Positions 52,616-63,739 of a DNA stretch of 64,000 nucleotides are shown here, piece after piece; the first letter of the stretch is position 1, and each line of letters opens with the position of its first letter. This DNA is from Gambelia wislizenii. Taxonomy: Eukaryota > Chordata > Lepidosauria > Squamata > Crotaphytidae. Location: assembly GCA_030847615.1 (NCBI GenBank), contig JAUMIR010000002.1, forward strand, positions 117,498,309 through 117,562,308, written 5' to 3'. The notes beneath the pieces are model-generated. The model was not told where the DNA came from. It worked only from the letters and a program-made list of their open reading frames with translations, and ran no database searches. The translations under genes and the position numbers were made by a program.

Positions 52616-55338
52616 CAGAGCAGTTGTAACTGTAGAAAATGGTATGAAGATTGAAACATAGTAGAATAAAAAAAAATGCAGCAATTAATGTGATGAATTT
52701 TCATGGTCAGAATGCAATTTAAAGTGGTTTGCATGACATGCATAATATACAAATTATATTCTCAGATTTGAGGAAGTGGAATATGGCAACTCTAGTTGGA
52801 AAACAAAACATATGGAGGGCCAAATATTCCACACCACTGTCATACTGTGTGTGTGTATGTTTCCATTTGTGTACACAGACACAGACACAGATACACAGAT
52901 GTACATCTGGCTCAGGCCCATAGATACGTAGAAGGATACAAAGGCTATGGTCCTCATAGTTATTACTCACTTCCAAGCATCTTCAGCTGTTTGAGAAGGA
53001 AATTATTTTTTTCTGTTAATTATGTAGCCAAGCTCTGGCTGTGCAGGAACAAAATGTAAAGTAGGATAGGTGTGTGTCTTTGTTGTATAATGTCCAGTTT
53101 AAGGTATAAGGACATCAGAAATGCCAACCTTTTCAGAAGACCCAAGAACCATTAATACAGGCCTAGTTCTTCCTTATCTCCCCTGCTTGCTCAGGAACAT
53201 TGAATCTGAGCCCACAGTTTGGTGGTGGCTTGGAGAAGGAGGGAAAGGGTCCCTTGCTTAGCCTGCACTATCAGTCTCTCTCTGTGACCCTGGAGGAACT
53301 GACTGCAGGAGTTGAGAAAAGCTGGAAGCTGCCGATAAGACTCTGCAGGGGTGATAGGCATCGGCTGCCTGGTTATCAAGGGAGAACAAATACCAAGTAG
53401 ATTTTGATTTGCTAGTTACAGCGTTTTTTTTTTTTTTCATTTATCCAAGGAAAATAAAAGATGGGGAAAGAGGAGCATGAAAGAGTTTTCTCTCCCCCTC
53501 CCTGCTGTGTGTTGGTTTGTGACGTTCAGTCTCTTTGGTGACAAGACTTTTAGGCTGAGTAGTTATCCTGGATGGAGGTTTCAGGAGAGTGCAGCGGCAG
53601 TGACAGGTGGCAGATGAAGGGCAGCCATGGAGAAAGCAAAAGGCCCCCACACTGAAGCTGCCAAACCAGTCATGGCCACTCATGGTGAGGAGTGCTTGTC
53701 AACCCTGAGCATGAGTTTTCAAGATAAATGTTATAGCACGTTAAAGCCAAATGAACAGCATTAGCTGTTTGTGAGTTTTGTTGTATGTGGCATCTTAGAC
53801 ATGGATTTTTAGAAGCCCATGTTCAAAAAGTCTTGCTGAGCCATGTAGCTCATCAAATGACTGTAGGGTTATTTCTATCTCACTGCCTTGCCTACCTCAC
53901 AGGGTTTTTGGTGAAACACAAGTTAAGAAAATGACAACAACTCCCAGAACCCTCCAGCCAGTATATGGCATTCAGGGAGCAGTTGTGCATTTCCAAGCTC
54001 AAGGATGGGGTGATGGATACAAATATAACCATGTACTGATGTAACTATATCAAAGCAAATAGATGAGGCTGTAACTTAAATAGCTGCTTCAAAGAGACTT
54101 TTTTTACATTATGTGCCAGGAATATTAAAGCAGACCCAAAAAAAGTATGTTCCCCCAAAATTGTTTATTTCAGAGCCATGTAACAGTGCTCATTCAATGA
54201 ACCAGCCAGCTGAATAGACAATTATTTTGGCTCTTCTTGTACCATGAAATTCAAACCAGATATGATTTCTATGATATGAATACAACTCGTAATGTGCATT
54301 TTTTGGTTTTGCAAATAACAGTCTGTGGAGTGTGGGGTGGGGGAATTTTTGTCCCTACCCAATCCCAACTAGGATTGCACAAGGTTCCCCATGATTTGGT
54401 TTGGAGCTCAATCCAACAGTTCAGATGCATCAATTTAAACTTGCTCTAATCTGATCCAGACCCTGCATCATAACTGAGATCTGCAAATCCAGATCACCAC
54501 TTCTTGCACTGATATGCACTGAGAAAAAACCTATAACAGTTTTTGCTCTTTGTTATGCCTTCATGACATTTGTTGACATGGTAGAACATAAAGAGAGGAT
54601 TAATTTTTACCAAATTGCAGAGAAGTTGCTTCAGGGGTTTTTTTACTAGGCAGCCTTCAATGTTTCCCCTAAGCCCCCCCCCCCAACAGTTTTAAAAAGC
54701 ATGTACACTCAGCTGAGTTCACAGTCTTCTCAATTCATACTACTTTTGTCTTGGAACTGTTCCCCTAGTACTGGGGCACCTTCCTAGAGTCCTTAGACCA
54801 TCCACAAGCTTTATTGTTGAAGAATAGCACCAAAGAAGAGACAGATAAAAAGCAAGCATTAGGGTGGAATAAAGAACAGCATTGGAAGACATAGTAGGAG
54901 GCATTGGCAAGGCAGGGAGAAGTGCTTTGCAAAGGTGAGTGGGTAGGCAGGCTAAGAGGCAGAACAGCACAGGAGGCAGTGAAATTAAAGATACCCTTTC
55001 CAGGTGGGCATAGTCCCCTTACTTGGGGGTGCTATGCTAGAGCCTCAAATAGCACCTTAAAGGTTCAGAGTTAAAGTAGAGAACAGTGAAAGTACCCAAC
55101 TGAATGGCCAAGGCAAAATGCAATGTTCAGAGTTGACCTATTTTACTGATAGGCACTGGATGGGTACTGGGAGGCAGCAGCGGATGGCAGAGGCACACAG
55201 ACAAGCAGAATTAGAGATGGAACAGCTGGCAATTAAGTAAGTATGACAAAGATACTTCTATAGGCTGACACAACCACCCTGGTTTCAGAGACACCATGGT
55301 ATATGCCCTTAGAGCAATCCCAAGGTTTGGAGCTAAAA
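52616..55338. other. Unannotated stretch
   Basis: Contains short GT/CA runs (52845-52895), a T run at 53426-53438, a possible short MIR-like piece near 53880-53935, and a poly-C near 54676-54685. No gene seen. Confidence 0.5.
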
Positions 55339-55340
55339 TA

Positions 55341-56272
55341 CAAGGTCTGTCAATTAATTAATGAGACTGATGCAATAACCTATCTTTATTTATATGTATT
55401 ACAATTCTAATGCTTGTCCCCTTCAATATATTCTCCATTCACAATCACGCACACCAATGCAGTTTTGTTTTCCACTGGTCCAAGGTGTGGACCAGTTTCT
55501 GTCAGCTGTTTCAACACATCTGCTGTTTACTTTACTGCATCAGTTGACTCAAAACGTGTTCCTTTAAGCACCGAATTCACCTTAGGGAAAAGGAAAAAGT
55601 AACATAGTGCCAAATCTGGTGAATATGGAGCATGTTCAAGTGTAGTAATGCATTTATCACCCAAAAACTGCTTCACAGAAAGCGCTGTGTGAGCAGGGAC
55701 ATTGTCTTGATGAAGAATGAAACCATTTCCCCACAGTGCTGGCCTTTTCCCCCCTGACTCTTTCTCTCAGCTTTGTCAAAACTTCCTTATAATAATGCTG
55801 GTTCACTCTTCTACCTTCTGGAACTCATTCTGCCAAAATTATGCCCTTGATGTAAAAAAACCCCCAATGAGCATGGCTTTGAATGTGGACTTGCTTTTTG
55901 ATGTGCTTCTTTCATTCTTGGTGATGATGGTGTTTTCCAGTGCATTGACTGTCATTTTTTTTCCTCAGAATCATATTGGAAGATCCAGGATTCATCACAA
56001 GTGATGATTTTTTAAAAAAAGGTTTGGGTCCGCCTCAAGTTGCTACAGGATGTCATGTTGCTCAACTTTTAAACTTAGCATTTTTCCGGCACACAACAGA
56101 CAACACAGCTGCTTTAAATGACAACTGACAATTAACGGAACAGTGGAGAGTGTTGATGTTTGGTGTGCAGGTTTAGACATGTTCAAGGTCACACTCAAGC
56201 ATTTACAATCAGTTCTCCCTGATTTGTCTGAAAGGTAGGAACATGGTCTCATTATTTAATAGATAGACCTTG
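55341..56272 (-). mobile_element. Mariner-type transposon, internally deleted
   Basis: TA at 55339-55340 and 56273-56274. Left terminus CAAGGTCTGTCAATTAATTA, right inverted CAAGGTCTATCTATTAAATA; both continue to an ATGAGAC block. 932 bp, shorter than a typical 1.3-kb mariner, so the interior is partly lost. A minus-strand transposase remnant is inside. Confidence 0.85.
55410..56035 (-). pseudogene. Mariner transposase remnant
   Basis: The minus strand reads, with stops and shifts: CDESWIFQYDSEEKKM near 55950-56005 (first catalytic Asp context), STFKAMLIG, HQDNVPAHTALSVKQFL near 55660-55720 (second Asp in HQDN), and EHAPYSPDLALCYFFLF near 55580-55630. In mariners the last block is normally PCDFFLF with the third catalytic Asp; here that Asp codon is TAT (Tyr), so the protein would be inactive even apart from its stops. 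The N-terminal DNA-binding half is mostly gone. Confidence 0.85.
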
Positions 56273-56274
56273 TA

Positions 56275-57440
56275 CTGTAATGAAGAGCAAAGACCATCTA
56301 ATCACTGAATGTCACCAACTCACCAAGGCATTTAGTGATCTGGAAGCTTCCATTTCCCTGGCCCAATATGTTTGTCACCCCACCTTCTCCTTGATTGCCT
56401 GCCTAAGCCTCTTACAGCTAGAGACCTTGGGATTCAGCAGCTTTCGTTGTTCTTGTCCTATGGGTTTTGCCTGTGCTACCTGTCTGTGGGGACTTCTCTG
56501 TCACTTTCCCCAGCAAGACTCCTTAGTACTGCCTCTTAAGGTATTAGAGTAGGCTGCTGGTGCTGTAATACCATGCCAATTTACTCCTGGCCATCAGCTG
56601 CCTACAGTGATAGCAGATAGCAATCCTGTGGTCCACCCCCACTTCAACGTGATCCCAGGATGATACTCTCCTGTTGTGATTATAACTGCATGTTTTTCAT
56701 TTCAGGGGCTGCCTCTGTCAGAGCTGCTGCCACCACCTCCTCCCTTGCCCCTGTTCTTTACATTCAAATACAACCTTGGTTGACAGTGAAAACCAGATAA
56801 CTTTCCCATACCACTACCCTCAGCTCTTCCAGATTCTACTGTATTTTAATCAGCCTTCTTTCCACTACAACAAAAGCTACTGTGGTTTTAAGTGTAACTG
56901 GGGTAAATGAAAACCATTCTGCCACCCTCTGACCCCAGGAGTGCCCTGTGTATTGGTATTATGGATGCATAGATGTCTGATCGTTGATTATGTTTAATGG
57001 TAAGATGTAATGGTAATAACAATAATTATTAAAACTGTAACTGAGATGTAAATTATGATTAAATATATGACTATAATATAAGTCATGAGGATTTATAGCA
57101 AATAAGGACATTAAATTTAGTGTTTTCCTTGCTCTAACAGTATGGATGAAAGGGAAAATAAAATAATAGTGCTTGCTTTGTTTCACAATATTATATGTCC
57201 ACAATAATAATGACAATAGTAGTGTTACTGAAATGCTGGGGGTCCATTGGGTACACCAATATTAAGATGGGGAATTAAAATACTTGACATGGCAATATGA
57301 GAGGTGTGCAATAATCAGGACCTTTAGACCTGTGTATACTGGTACTAAGGAGGAGACTTTGAGCTAGATAGTGCAATTAAATTATCTTTTTAAAGAAAAT
57401 AACAATAACAAAATTCTCATACACATTCAGGCTTCAAGCA
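56275..57440. other. Unannotated stretch
   Basis: 56280-56900 is moderately GC-rich; short frames show no motif. 56960-57440 is AT-rich. Confidence 0.5.
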
Positions 57441-57981
57441 CTCACATAATAATAATAATAATAATAATAATAATTATTATTATTATTATTTATACCCCAC
57501 CCCTCTGCTAAAAACAATTGGGGTGGCTTCCAACAATTAAAACATTATAATAATGTGTAAAAACACCACCCACCCCCACCCTCCCCCATAAAAAGACATT
57601 AAACACCATAAAATTAAAACCTTCTAACTAAAAACACATTAAAAACAAATATATACATAATTTTAAAAAGCCAGGAGACGCAGCTCCTGAGGCCTGGATC
57701 TAATCAGGAAAGGCCTGCCGAAAGAGATCCGTCTTTAGTGCTTTTTTAAAGCTACTCAAGCTCATCAACTGACGGATCTCGTTTGGCAGGCCATTCCATA
57801 AATTGGGGGCGATTACCGAAAAGGCCCTCTGGGAGGTTGCAGACAGCCTAGATTTTTGTGGCTGAAGCAAATTCCTCCCAGAGGACCGGAGTGTGCGGGG
57901 AGGATTGCATGGGAGGAGGCGGTTCTGAAGATAAGTTGGACCCAAGCCATTTAGGGCTTTAAAGGTAATAACCAACACCTT

Positions 57982-59037
57982 TTACTGGGCGCGGAAACTG
58001 ATAGGCAACCAGTGGAGAGATTTCAATACTGGGGTTATATGGTCTCTCCGAGATGTTCCCGAGACCACTCTGGCTGCCATATTTTGTACCAACTGAAGTT
58101 TCCGGACCAAGCACGAGGGTAGCCCCATGTAGAACGCATTGCAGAAATCTAGATGAGAGGTTACCAGCGCGTGCACCACAGTCTCGAGGTCCCTTACTTC
58201 CAGGAAAGGGCGCAGCTGGCGTATCAGCCGAAGCTGATAACAAGCGCTCCTGACCGTCGCATTCACTTGACTCGTCATCTGAAGCGATGAATCAAGGAGC
58301 ACCCCAAGACTGCAAACACAGTCCTTAACGGAGAGCGTGACCCCGTTCAGGACTGGAGGTTGCAACCCAACTCCTGGTTTCGGGGGCTCTACCTTGCGCA
58401 CCTCCGTTTTGTCTGGATTTAATCTCAATCTGTTTTTCCTCATCCAGCCCATTACTGCTTTAAGACAGTCATTAAGAGGATAGATGCCATTGGAATTTGA
58501 GGCCGATGATCGGGACAAGGAGAAATAGATCTGGGTGTCATCAGCGTACTGATAACACCCAGCCCCATAACTCCGAATAATCTCACCCAGCGGCTTCATA
58601 TAGATGTTAAACAGCATCGGGGACAGGATGGCACCCTGTGGAACACCACAAGTAAGCTCCTTTCTGCTGGAGCAGCTGTCCCCGAGCCGCACCCTCTGGG
58701 ACCTGCCCGAGAGGAAGGACCAGAACCACTGGAGTGCATTGCCTCCGATTCCTAACCCACTCAGGCGATCTAGGAGAATGCCATGATCTAGCGTATCGAA
58801 AGCCGCTGAGAGGTCCAGAAGCACCAACAGGGACACATTACCCCTGTCGATGCTTAGACGCAGATCATCTGTCAAGGCAACCATGGCAGTCTCAACTCCA
58901 AATCCTGTCCTGAAGCCAGTTTGAAATGGGTCTAGATAATCAGTTTCATCTAAGACCACTTGGAGTTGAAGAGCAACTGCCCTCTCGATCACTTTGCTCA
59001 AGAATGGTAACATAGAAACCGGCCTATAGTTGTTCAT
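57982..59037 (-). pseudogene. L2 ORF2 reverse transcriptase domain (351 codons open)
   Basis: NNYRPVSMLPFLSKVIE starts the fingers; LLVLLDLSAAFDTLDH has the first catalytic Asp; CGVPQGAILSPMLFNIYM follows; YADD at 58537-58548 gives the catalytic pair. LHWLPISFRAQ ends the frame, and the next frame (57700-57978) continues YKVLVITFKALNGLGPTYLQ (57960s) and NLWNGLPNEIRQL. The catalytic core is intact, unlike the plus-strand copy at 50-52 kb, but frames on both sides are broken. RT would act in target-primed reverse transcription and may have served SINEs with L2 tails. Confidence 0.88.
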
Positions 59038-59139
59038 GTCCAGGGGGACAGGGAAGATTTTTTCAGGAGTGGCCTAACCGCCGCTTCCTTTAAACAAGAT
59101 GGAACACACCCTTCCCTAAGGGATGCATTGATGATGTCC

Positions 59140-59859
59140 TTAAGGAACACCATCAAGGCAGCCTCCCCGGATGGCCAGCCATGAAGGGCAAGGATCGAGA
59201 CGGCGGGTCTTCTTCCTCACTCTACAAAGTAGCTTGTCCATGTCCTCGGTACTCACGGATTGACATTGATCCAGTAAACTTACATCAACGGAGTTGCTGG
59301 ACACCTCATCAATTGTTTCTGTCAAAATGCTGGCATCTAAGTCGGCGCTTATCCGAGAGATTTTATATGCAAAGTAGTTGTTAAATGTGTCACAGCAGGC
59401 CGTTGTTGGGTTAAGCAATGGGTTCTGCGCAGGTATAACCTGCGTCATCTCCCTTACCACCCTAAACAGCTCTGCTGGACAGGACTCTGCAGATGCAATA
59501 CGTGCAGAGAAGGATCTCTGCGCTGCACGTATTGCCTCTCAATAGGACCGAAGAAAATTCCTGTGTTGAGTCCTGTCAGATAAGAATCGAGTTTTCCGCC
59601 AGTTGCGCTCTAGTCCTTGTCCAACCCGCTTCATTTTCCTAAGCTCTGAAGTATACCATGGCTTACAGTTAGAAGCGGGTTGGAAAGGACGCTTGGGAGC
59701 AATTGTGTCGATAGTCTTGGTAAGATCGGTGTTGCAAGTATTAACCAAAGCTTCAACAGGGTTACCGGCGTTACCAACCATTAAACCCACCGAGGCTTTC
59801 TGGAATCCTATTGGTTCCATTAGCCTTTCGGGGGCAGACCATTCTAATGGGTCCACCAC
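59140..59859 (-). pseudogene. L2 ORF2 endonuclease-RT linker
   Basis: Frames 59539-59859 (WTVDPLEW-type region, KPWYTSELRKMKRVGQGLER) and 59140-59460 (MTQVIPAQNPLLNPTTACCD, SVDVSLLDQCQS) correspond to the linker of the plus-strand copy. A stop around 59540 and shifts near 59140 separate them. Confidence 0.8.
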
Positions 59860-60840
59860 CCCTGGTGGGGCAGGAAGAGACTCTTAGTTCAGTCTTGACC
59901 AGGAAATGATCCGCCCATGACAATGCGGTGGTTTTAATAACCGCCGCCCACGGATATTCCTGTTCCGTACTGAAGACCGCATCGAGAGTATGACCCGCAC
60001 AATATGTGGGCCCAATGACCAATTGGGATAGGCCCATGTTTGTCATGGTTTCCATGAACTCCCGAGCTGCACCAGTCAGATTTGTCAAGCTGGTCTCGAG
60101 TGGAATGTTGAAGTCACCCAGAACTAAAAGTCTGGTCAACTCCAACAACAACTCTGAGACCAGCTGTGTCAGCTCGGTTAGGGAGTCTGCTAGACAACGG
60201 GGTGGTCGGTATACTAGCAGAATCTCGAAACTACCCCTGGTCCTCAGGCTAAGGTACATACACTCAAAGTGGACTGTGTTTTGGACAGGTATCCTGGTCA
60301 AGGTCAGATTGTTCTTATAAACCAGAGCCACTCTGCCCCCCCCCGCCCACTTCCCCTCACCTGCTCACTGACAGAATACCCGGCTGGGAGGGCCTGCACC
60401 CAGGTGACAGCGCTTTCCTCTCCCAGCCAGGTTTCTGTGAAGCAAGCCAGGTCGGCATCCTCATCCAAGAGAGGGTCGTAAATAATATGAGTTTTATTCT
60501 TAACCGACCTGGCATTGCAGAGGAGCAAAGTAAGGTTCTGTGGAATGGTTGGTACGCTCTCCAATCCATTCTGGGAAACAGGGTGAACTGAAGGTGGGAT
60601 AGCTAACAAACAGCGATCCCGCCTTCTTTTGTAACATCTGTTCACTCTGTTCCGATCATACCTCCCTTTCCCCAGCACAACTCCAATTTCCGCCCCCACT
60701 CCATTCCTGGCCTCAGCTGACTCCAATTGTAGGCTTAGAGTCCTTCTGGCTGCTGGCTGGTGTTCCTGAGGGGTGTAGGAGTGGCTTAAGATGCCAGCCA
60801 CTCCTGGCCATGCCACCTCTCGCTGCTGCCTTGCTGCCAA
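59771..60840 (-). pseudogene. L2 ORF2 N-terminus and endonuclease, frameshifted at a C9 run
   Basis: 60840-60304 encodes a leader, then LLLCNARSVKNKTHIIYD and ADLACFTETWLGEES, the AP-endonuclease start. The frame changes at a C9 tract (60336-60344) and continues in 60331-59771: ALVYKNNLTLTRIP, SFEILLVYRPPR, LLVLGDFNIPLE with the catalytic Asp, and LSWADHFLVKTEL where many L2s read SDH. A single homopolymer slip explains the break. Confidence 0.85.
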
Positions 60841-60955
60841 AGTCCTCAGGGCCCACTATAGCCTTCTGGCCCGGTGGAGTGGGGAGAAAGGCTGCTGCAG
60901 GCTTGGAGAACTTCTGGCTTGCTGGCTGGTGTTCCTGAGGGGTGTGGGAGTCTCA

Positions 60956-61198
60956 GGCTAATTAAATAATTAGGAAGTATTTGGATAGAGGAATAGAGTG
61001 AAACGAGTTTTTGGGTAATATTGTACTGATCAGAGGAGTTGCACAGAGAAAACTAGCAGAGTGGGTGTCTGGAAGTACGAATGGCTACACAGTCTGAGGA
61101 AGTCAAGAGGAAGATGAACTGTGCACACTTAAGTGGAGTTTTGAAGGGTTTTTTATACCTGATATTTCTCTTCAGGAGGTGGGATTTAGAGTAAAGTA
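60956..61198. other. Unannotated stretch
   Basis: Nothing recognisable. Confidence 0.5.
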
Positions 61199-61438
61199 CA
61201 GTTGTCCCTCCATATATACGGATTTGGTATCCACGGATTTAAGTATTCATGGCTTGACAATATTCTTTAAAAAACAATAATCCAAAAAAGCAAACCTTGA
61301 TTTTGCCATCTTATATAAGGGACACCATTTTGCTATGCCATTGCATATAATGGGACTTGAGTATTCACGGATTTTGGTATCCACGGGTGGGTGGGTGGAT
61401 CCTGGAACCAAACCCCAGCGAATATGAAGGGACAACTG
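61199..61438. mobile_element. Tigger-like MITE, copy 7
   Basis: TA-flanked (61197-61198, 61439-61440). Termini CAGTTGTCCCTCCATATATA and inverted CAGTTGTCCCTTCATATTCG. The two halves are near-perfect inverse copies (GGTATCCACGGATT / ATTTTGGTATCCACGG). It is the best preserved short-form copy. Confidence 0.92.
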
Positions 61439-61440
61439 TA

Positions 61441-62311
61441 CAATGCTTCTCAGAATCTCCCAGGCTAGAACGATGGATGCTCCGGAAACACTAATGAATA
61501 TGTTATCATTTTGAAATTGAATGAAGCAAGCAACTGTCTTTGTTTGAGGTGGAGGAGAGAGGAAATAGCTCTTTTACAAACCATGAGTACTCAGCTACAC
61601 TTGATTGGATTAGCCAGATGTTCAGGCAAGAAGTTGCCTTTCAAGTTACCTTTCTTTGGAATTTGGAATGGCCTCTCCCTAGGGTGTATGTGACTTTGTC
61701 TCAGTGGGAGTCCTTGGGAGTCCCTGGTTTCTGAGGTCCCTGGTTTACTTGCCACTCTTTGTGGAAGGCCACAGTCAGACAGATTATTACATATTGCCAA
61801 TTAGTATATGGAAAAGGGACTGGGGGCTGTCAGGGCTGCTAACAGTAGTCTTTATGAATAAAATAAATGTGGTTTGTTGGTTTTTTGATTTTTGTTTTTG
61901 CAATTGTGCATTTGGCTGAATGCATAATGACACATAACTACCGGGAGAATTCTGAAAACTAAAAGATAATTTTTTAAAAAAGGAATCACACTGAAAAATC
62001 AAGAAGTTTCAATAAGCATCAACAACTATCCCTATCTAAAACATACATAGACTCACATACAATAAACAGATATTAGTCACTAACAAATTAGCAGTTAAGG
62101 CTAAGAGAAGATTTAGCTAGGTTACTCAAATGAACAAGATAAAAGTTTGAGGAATGAAAAGATTTGGAGACCAAGCTTTGATGTTAATTTTTTTTAAAAA
62201 AAACCTACGAAACCCCTCCCTACATCTCTTTCAGTGGTCTGCTACTAAGAGTTAAACCTAGCAAATCAAGAAAGAGAAACATGCAATAGTGACTATGGAT
62301 TTTGTGAGATG
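61441..62311. other. Unannotated stretch
   Basis: Nothing recognisable. Confidence 0.5.
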
Positions 62312-62870
62312 CGGCAAATATGGCGTCATAAGGATGCTTAATGATCATGAAAGGGCATGCATACTAGATGACATCATCCTTTTGCGATATCTTGTCAAAA
62401 AGCCATTCTATTTTACTGATGGGTCAAGCGGTCAATAGATCTCCCCTTGGACTTTGTTGCCGGCATTGCCAGCATTTGAAACTTCATGGCAGTTATGCTC
62501 ACGTGAATGCAGCGTGAATGACAGAACACTTCCAGGTGAGATTGGGACAGCCAGGTGGGGGACGCTCTTTTTTTACCTCCCTAGTTTACTTGTAATTTTT
62601 AAATTGTGTTTTTTGTGCTTGTGCGAACGTTTTGTGTGTTTCTTTTTCTTTATTTTTTAAATTTCCCACACTCACATCTTCTCACAAGATTCATGGAGAT
62701 CATGAGTGTGGAAGTGAATGGAGCTCTGTTTACTCTCCATTAATGCCTGGGCTGCCTTTACCGGGACTGAAGGTAAGTTCTGGTAGTGGGGGTTCTTTTA
62801 CTGGCATAAAAACGCCACAAAATATGCCAGCAAAAGAACGATTTTAGAGGCTTGACCAATAAAGTCTTAT
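62312..62870. repeat. Repeat family F, uninterrupted copy
   Basis: Shares with 30196-30724 and 37364-37404 the order GCGTCATAA, GAAAGGGCA, GATGACATC, GTCAATAGATCT, GAACACTTCC, TTTTTGTGCTTGTG, AATATGC and GATTTTAGAGGCTT. It shows what the Ngaro target looked like before insertion. Confidence 0.7.
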
Positions 62871-63392
62871 GTAACATCAGTGTCCAGACACAGGCCCTCC
62901 CCAGAAGCACTGTAATTGCCCACATCATATTAGAGCTGTCAATGAGCAAAGCACAGTTCTCCCTCCCTACATCTACTCCTAATAAAGCTAGCCTCTCCCA
63001 AGCTCTCATGTTTCATGTGGCACCTGGAAATACAGGTAGCAGCTTCAAAGAAGAGATTATTTTCAATACTAGAGGGGATGAAAAAGTTAGCTCCCTACCC
63101 CCACAGTCTTCTGGCTGACCCTCAGCTGCTATTTACATAACAAAATGAAGCACATAAGTTCATTCCTGCAGTTAACATCATACCTAGTTTGGCCACAAAG
63201 ATCCTCTGTGATAGGAGGATTGTCTTAGTGGGATCCCACAATGTTTTGATGTATTGTGAAGGGGGGGTGGGGGAGACCAAAAACATCAAAAACTCTGCAG
63301 GAAAAGCCTTTGTGGTTTTTCCTGGAGTTTTTGAAAAACAACAGGGGTGTGTGTCTTCCCCCACATTAGGACAGCGATTCGGTATGAATTAT
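62871..63392. other. Unannotated stretch
   Basis: Nothing recognisable. Confidence 0.5.
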
Positions 63393-63693
63393 ATAGATTT
63401 TCCTTGGTTTTTTCCCGTGCTGTGAGGCCATGTTCTGGAATAGTTTCTTTCTGACGTTTCTCCTGCATCTGTGGCTGGCATCTTCAGAGAATGGTTGGGT
63501 AGGAGTGGGTGTGGAGTTTATATATTGTATAATTTACATATACTCCCCAACAGGGGTTCACAGCATATAAACTCCACACAGACTCCTATCCAACCATTCT
63601 CTGAAGATGCCAGCCAGATGCAGGCAAAACATCAAAAGTAAACTCTTCCAGAACACGGCCTCATGGCCTGGAAAAAAACCAAGGAAAATCTAT
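63393..63693. repeat. Long hairpin repeat, possibly Penelope-like terminal sequence
   Basis: Arms 63393-63522 and 63565-63693 (~130 bp each) are inverse copies with a ~42-bp centre. In the left arm, minus strand, CTGAAGA (63481-63487) is followed 20 bases later by GAAAC and GTC (63453-63460), the skeleton of a hammerhead ribozyme core; the right arm has AAAAC in place of GAAAC. Similar sequence is familiar to me from dispersed animal repeats, but assignment is inference. Confidence 0.6.
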
Positions 63694-63739
63694 GGATGCT
63701 GGCTGTGAAAGCCTTCAACTTCACATCAGTATGAATTGT

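Larger units (their letters stand above)
57447..60955 (-). mobile_element. L2 LINE, nearly full length, minus strand
   Basis: About 3.5 kb. The 3' end (left) is (AAT)n(ATT)n at 57447-57491, then GGGGTGGCTTCCAACAATT. ORF2 has endonuclease (59771-60840 region) and RT (57982-59037). The 5' part (right, 60740-60955) has a doubled block, GGCTGGTGTTCCTGAGGGGT at about 60758 and again at 60922, which may be 5' UTR promoter monomers. The edge at ~60955 is approximate. Confidence 0.85.
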
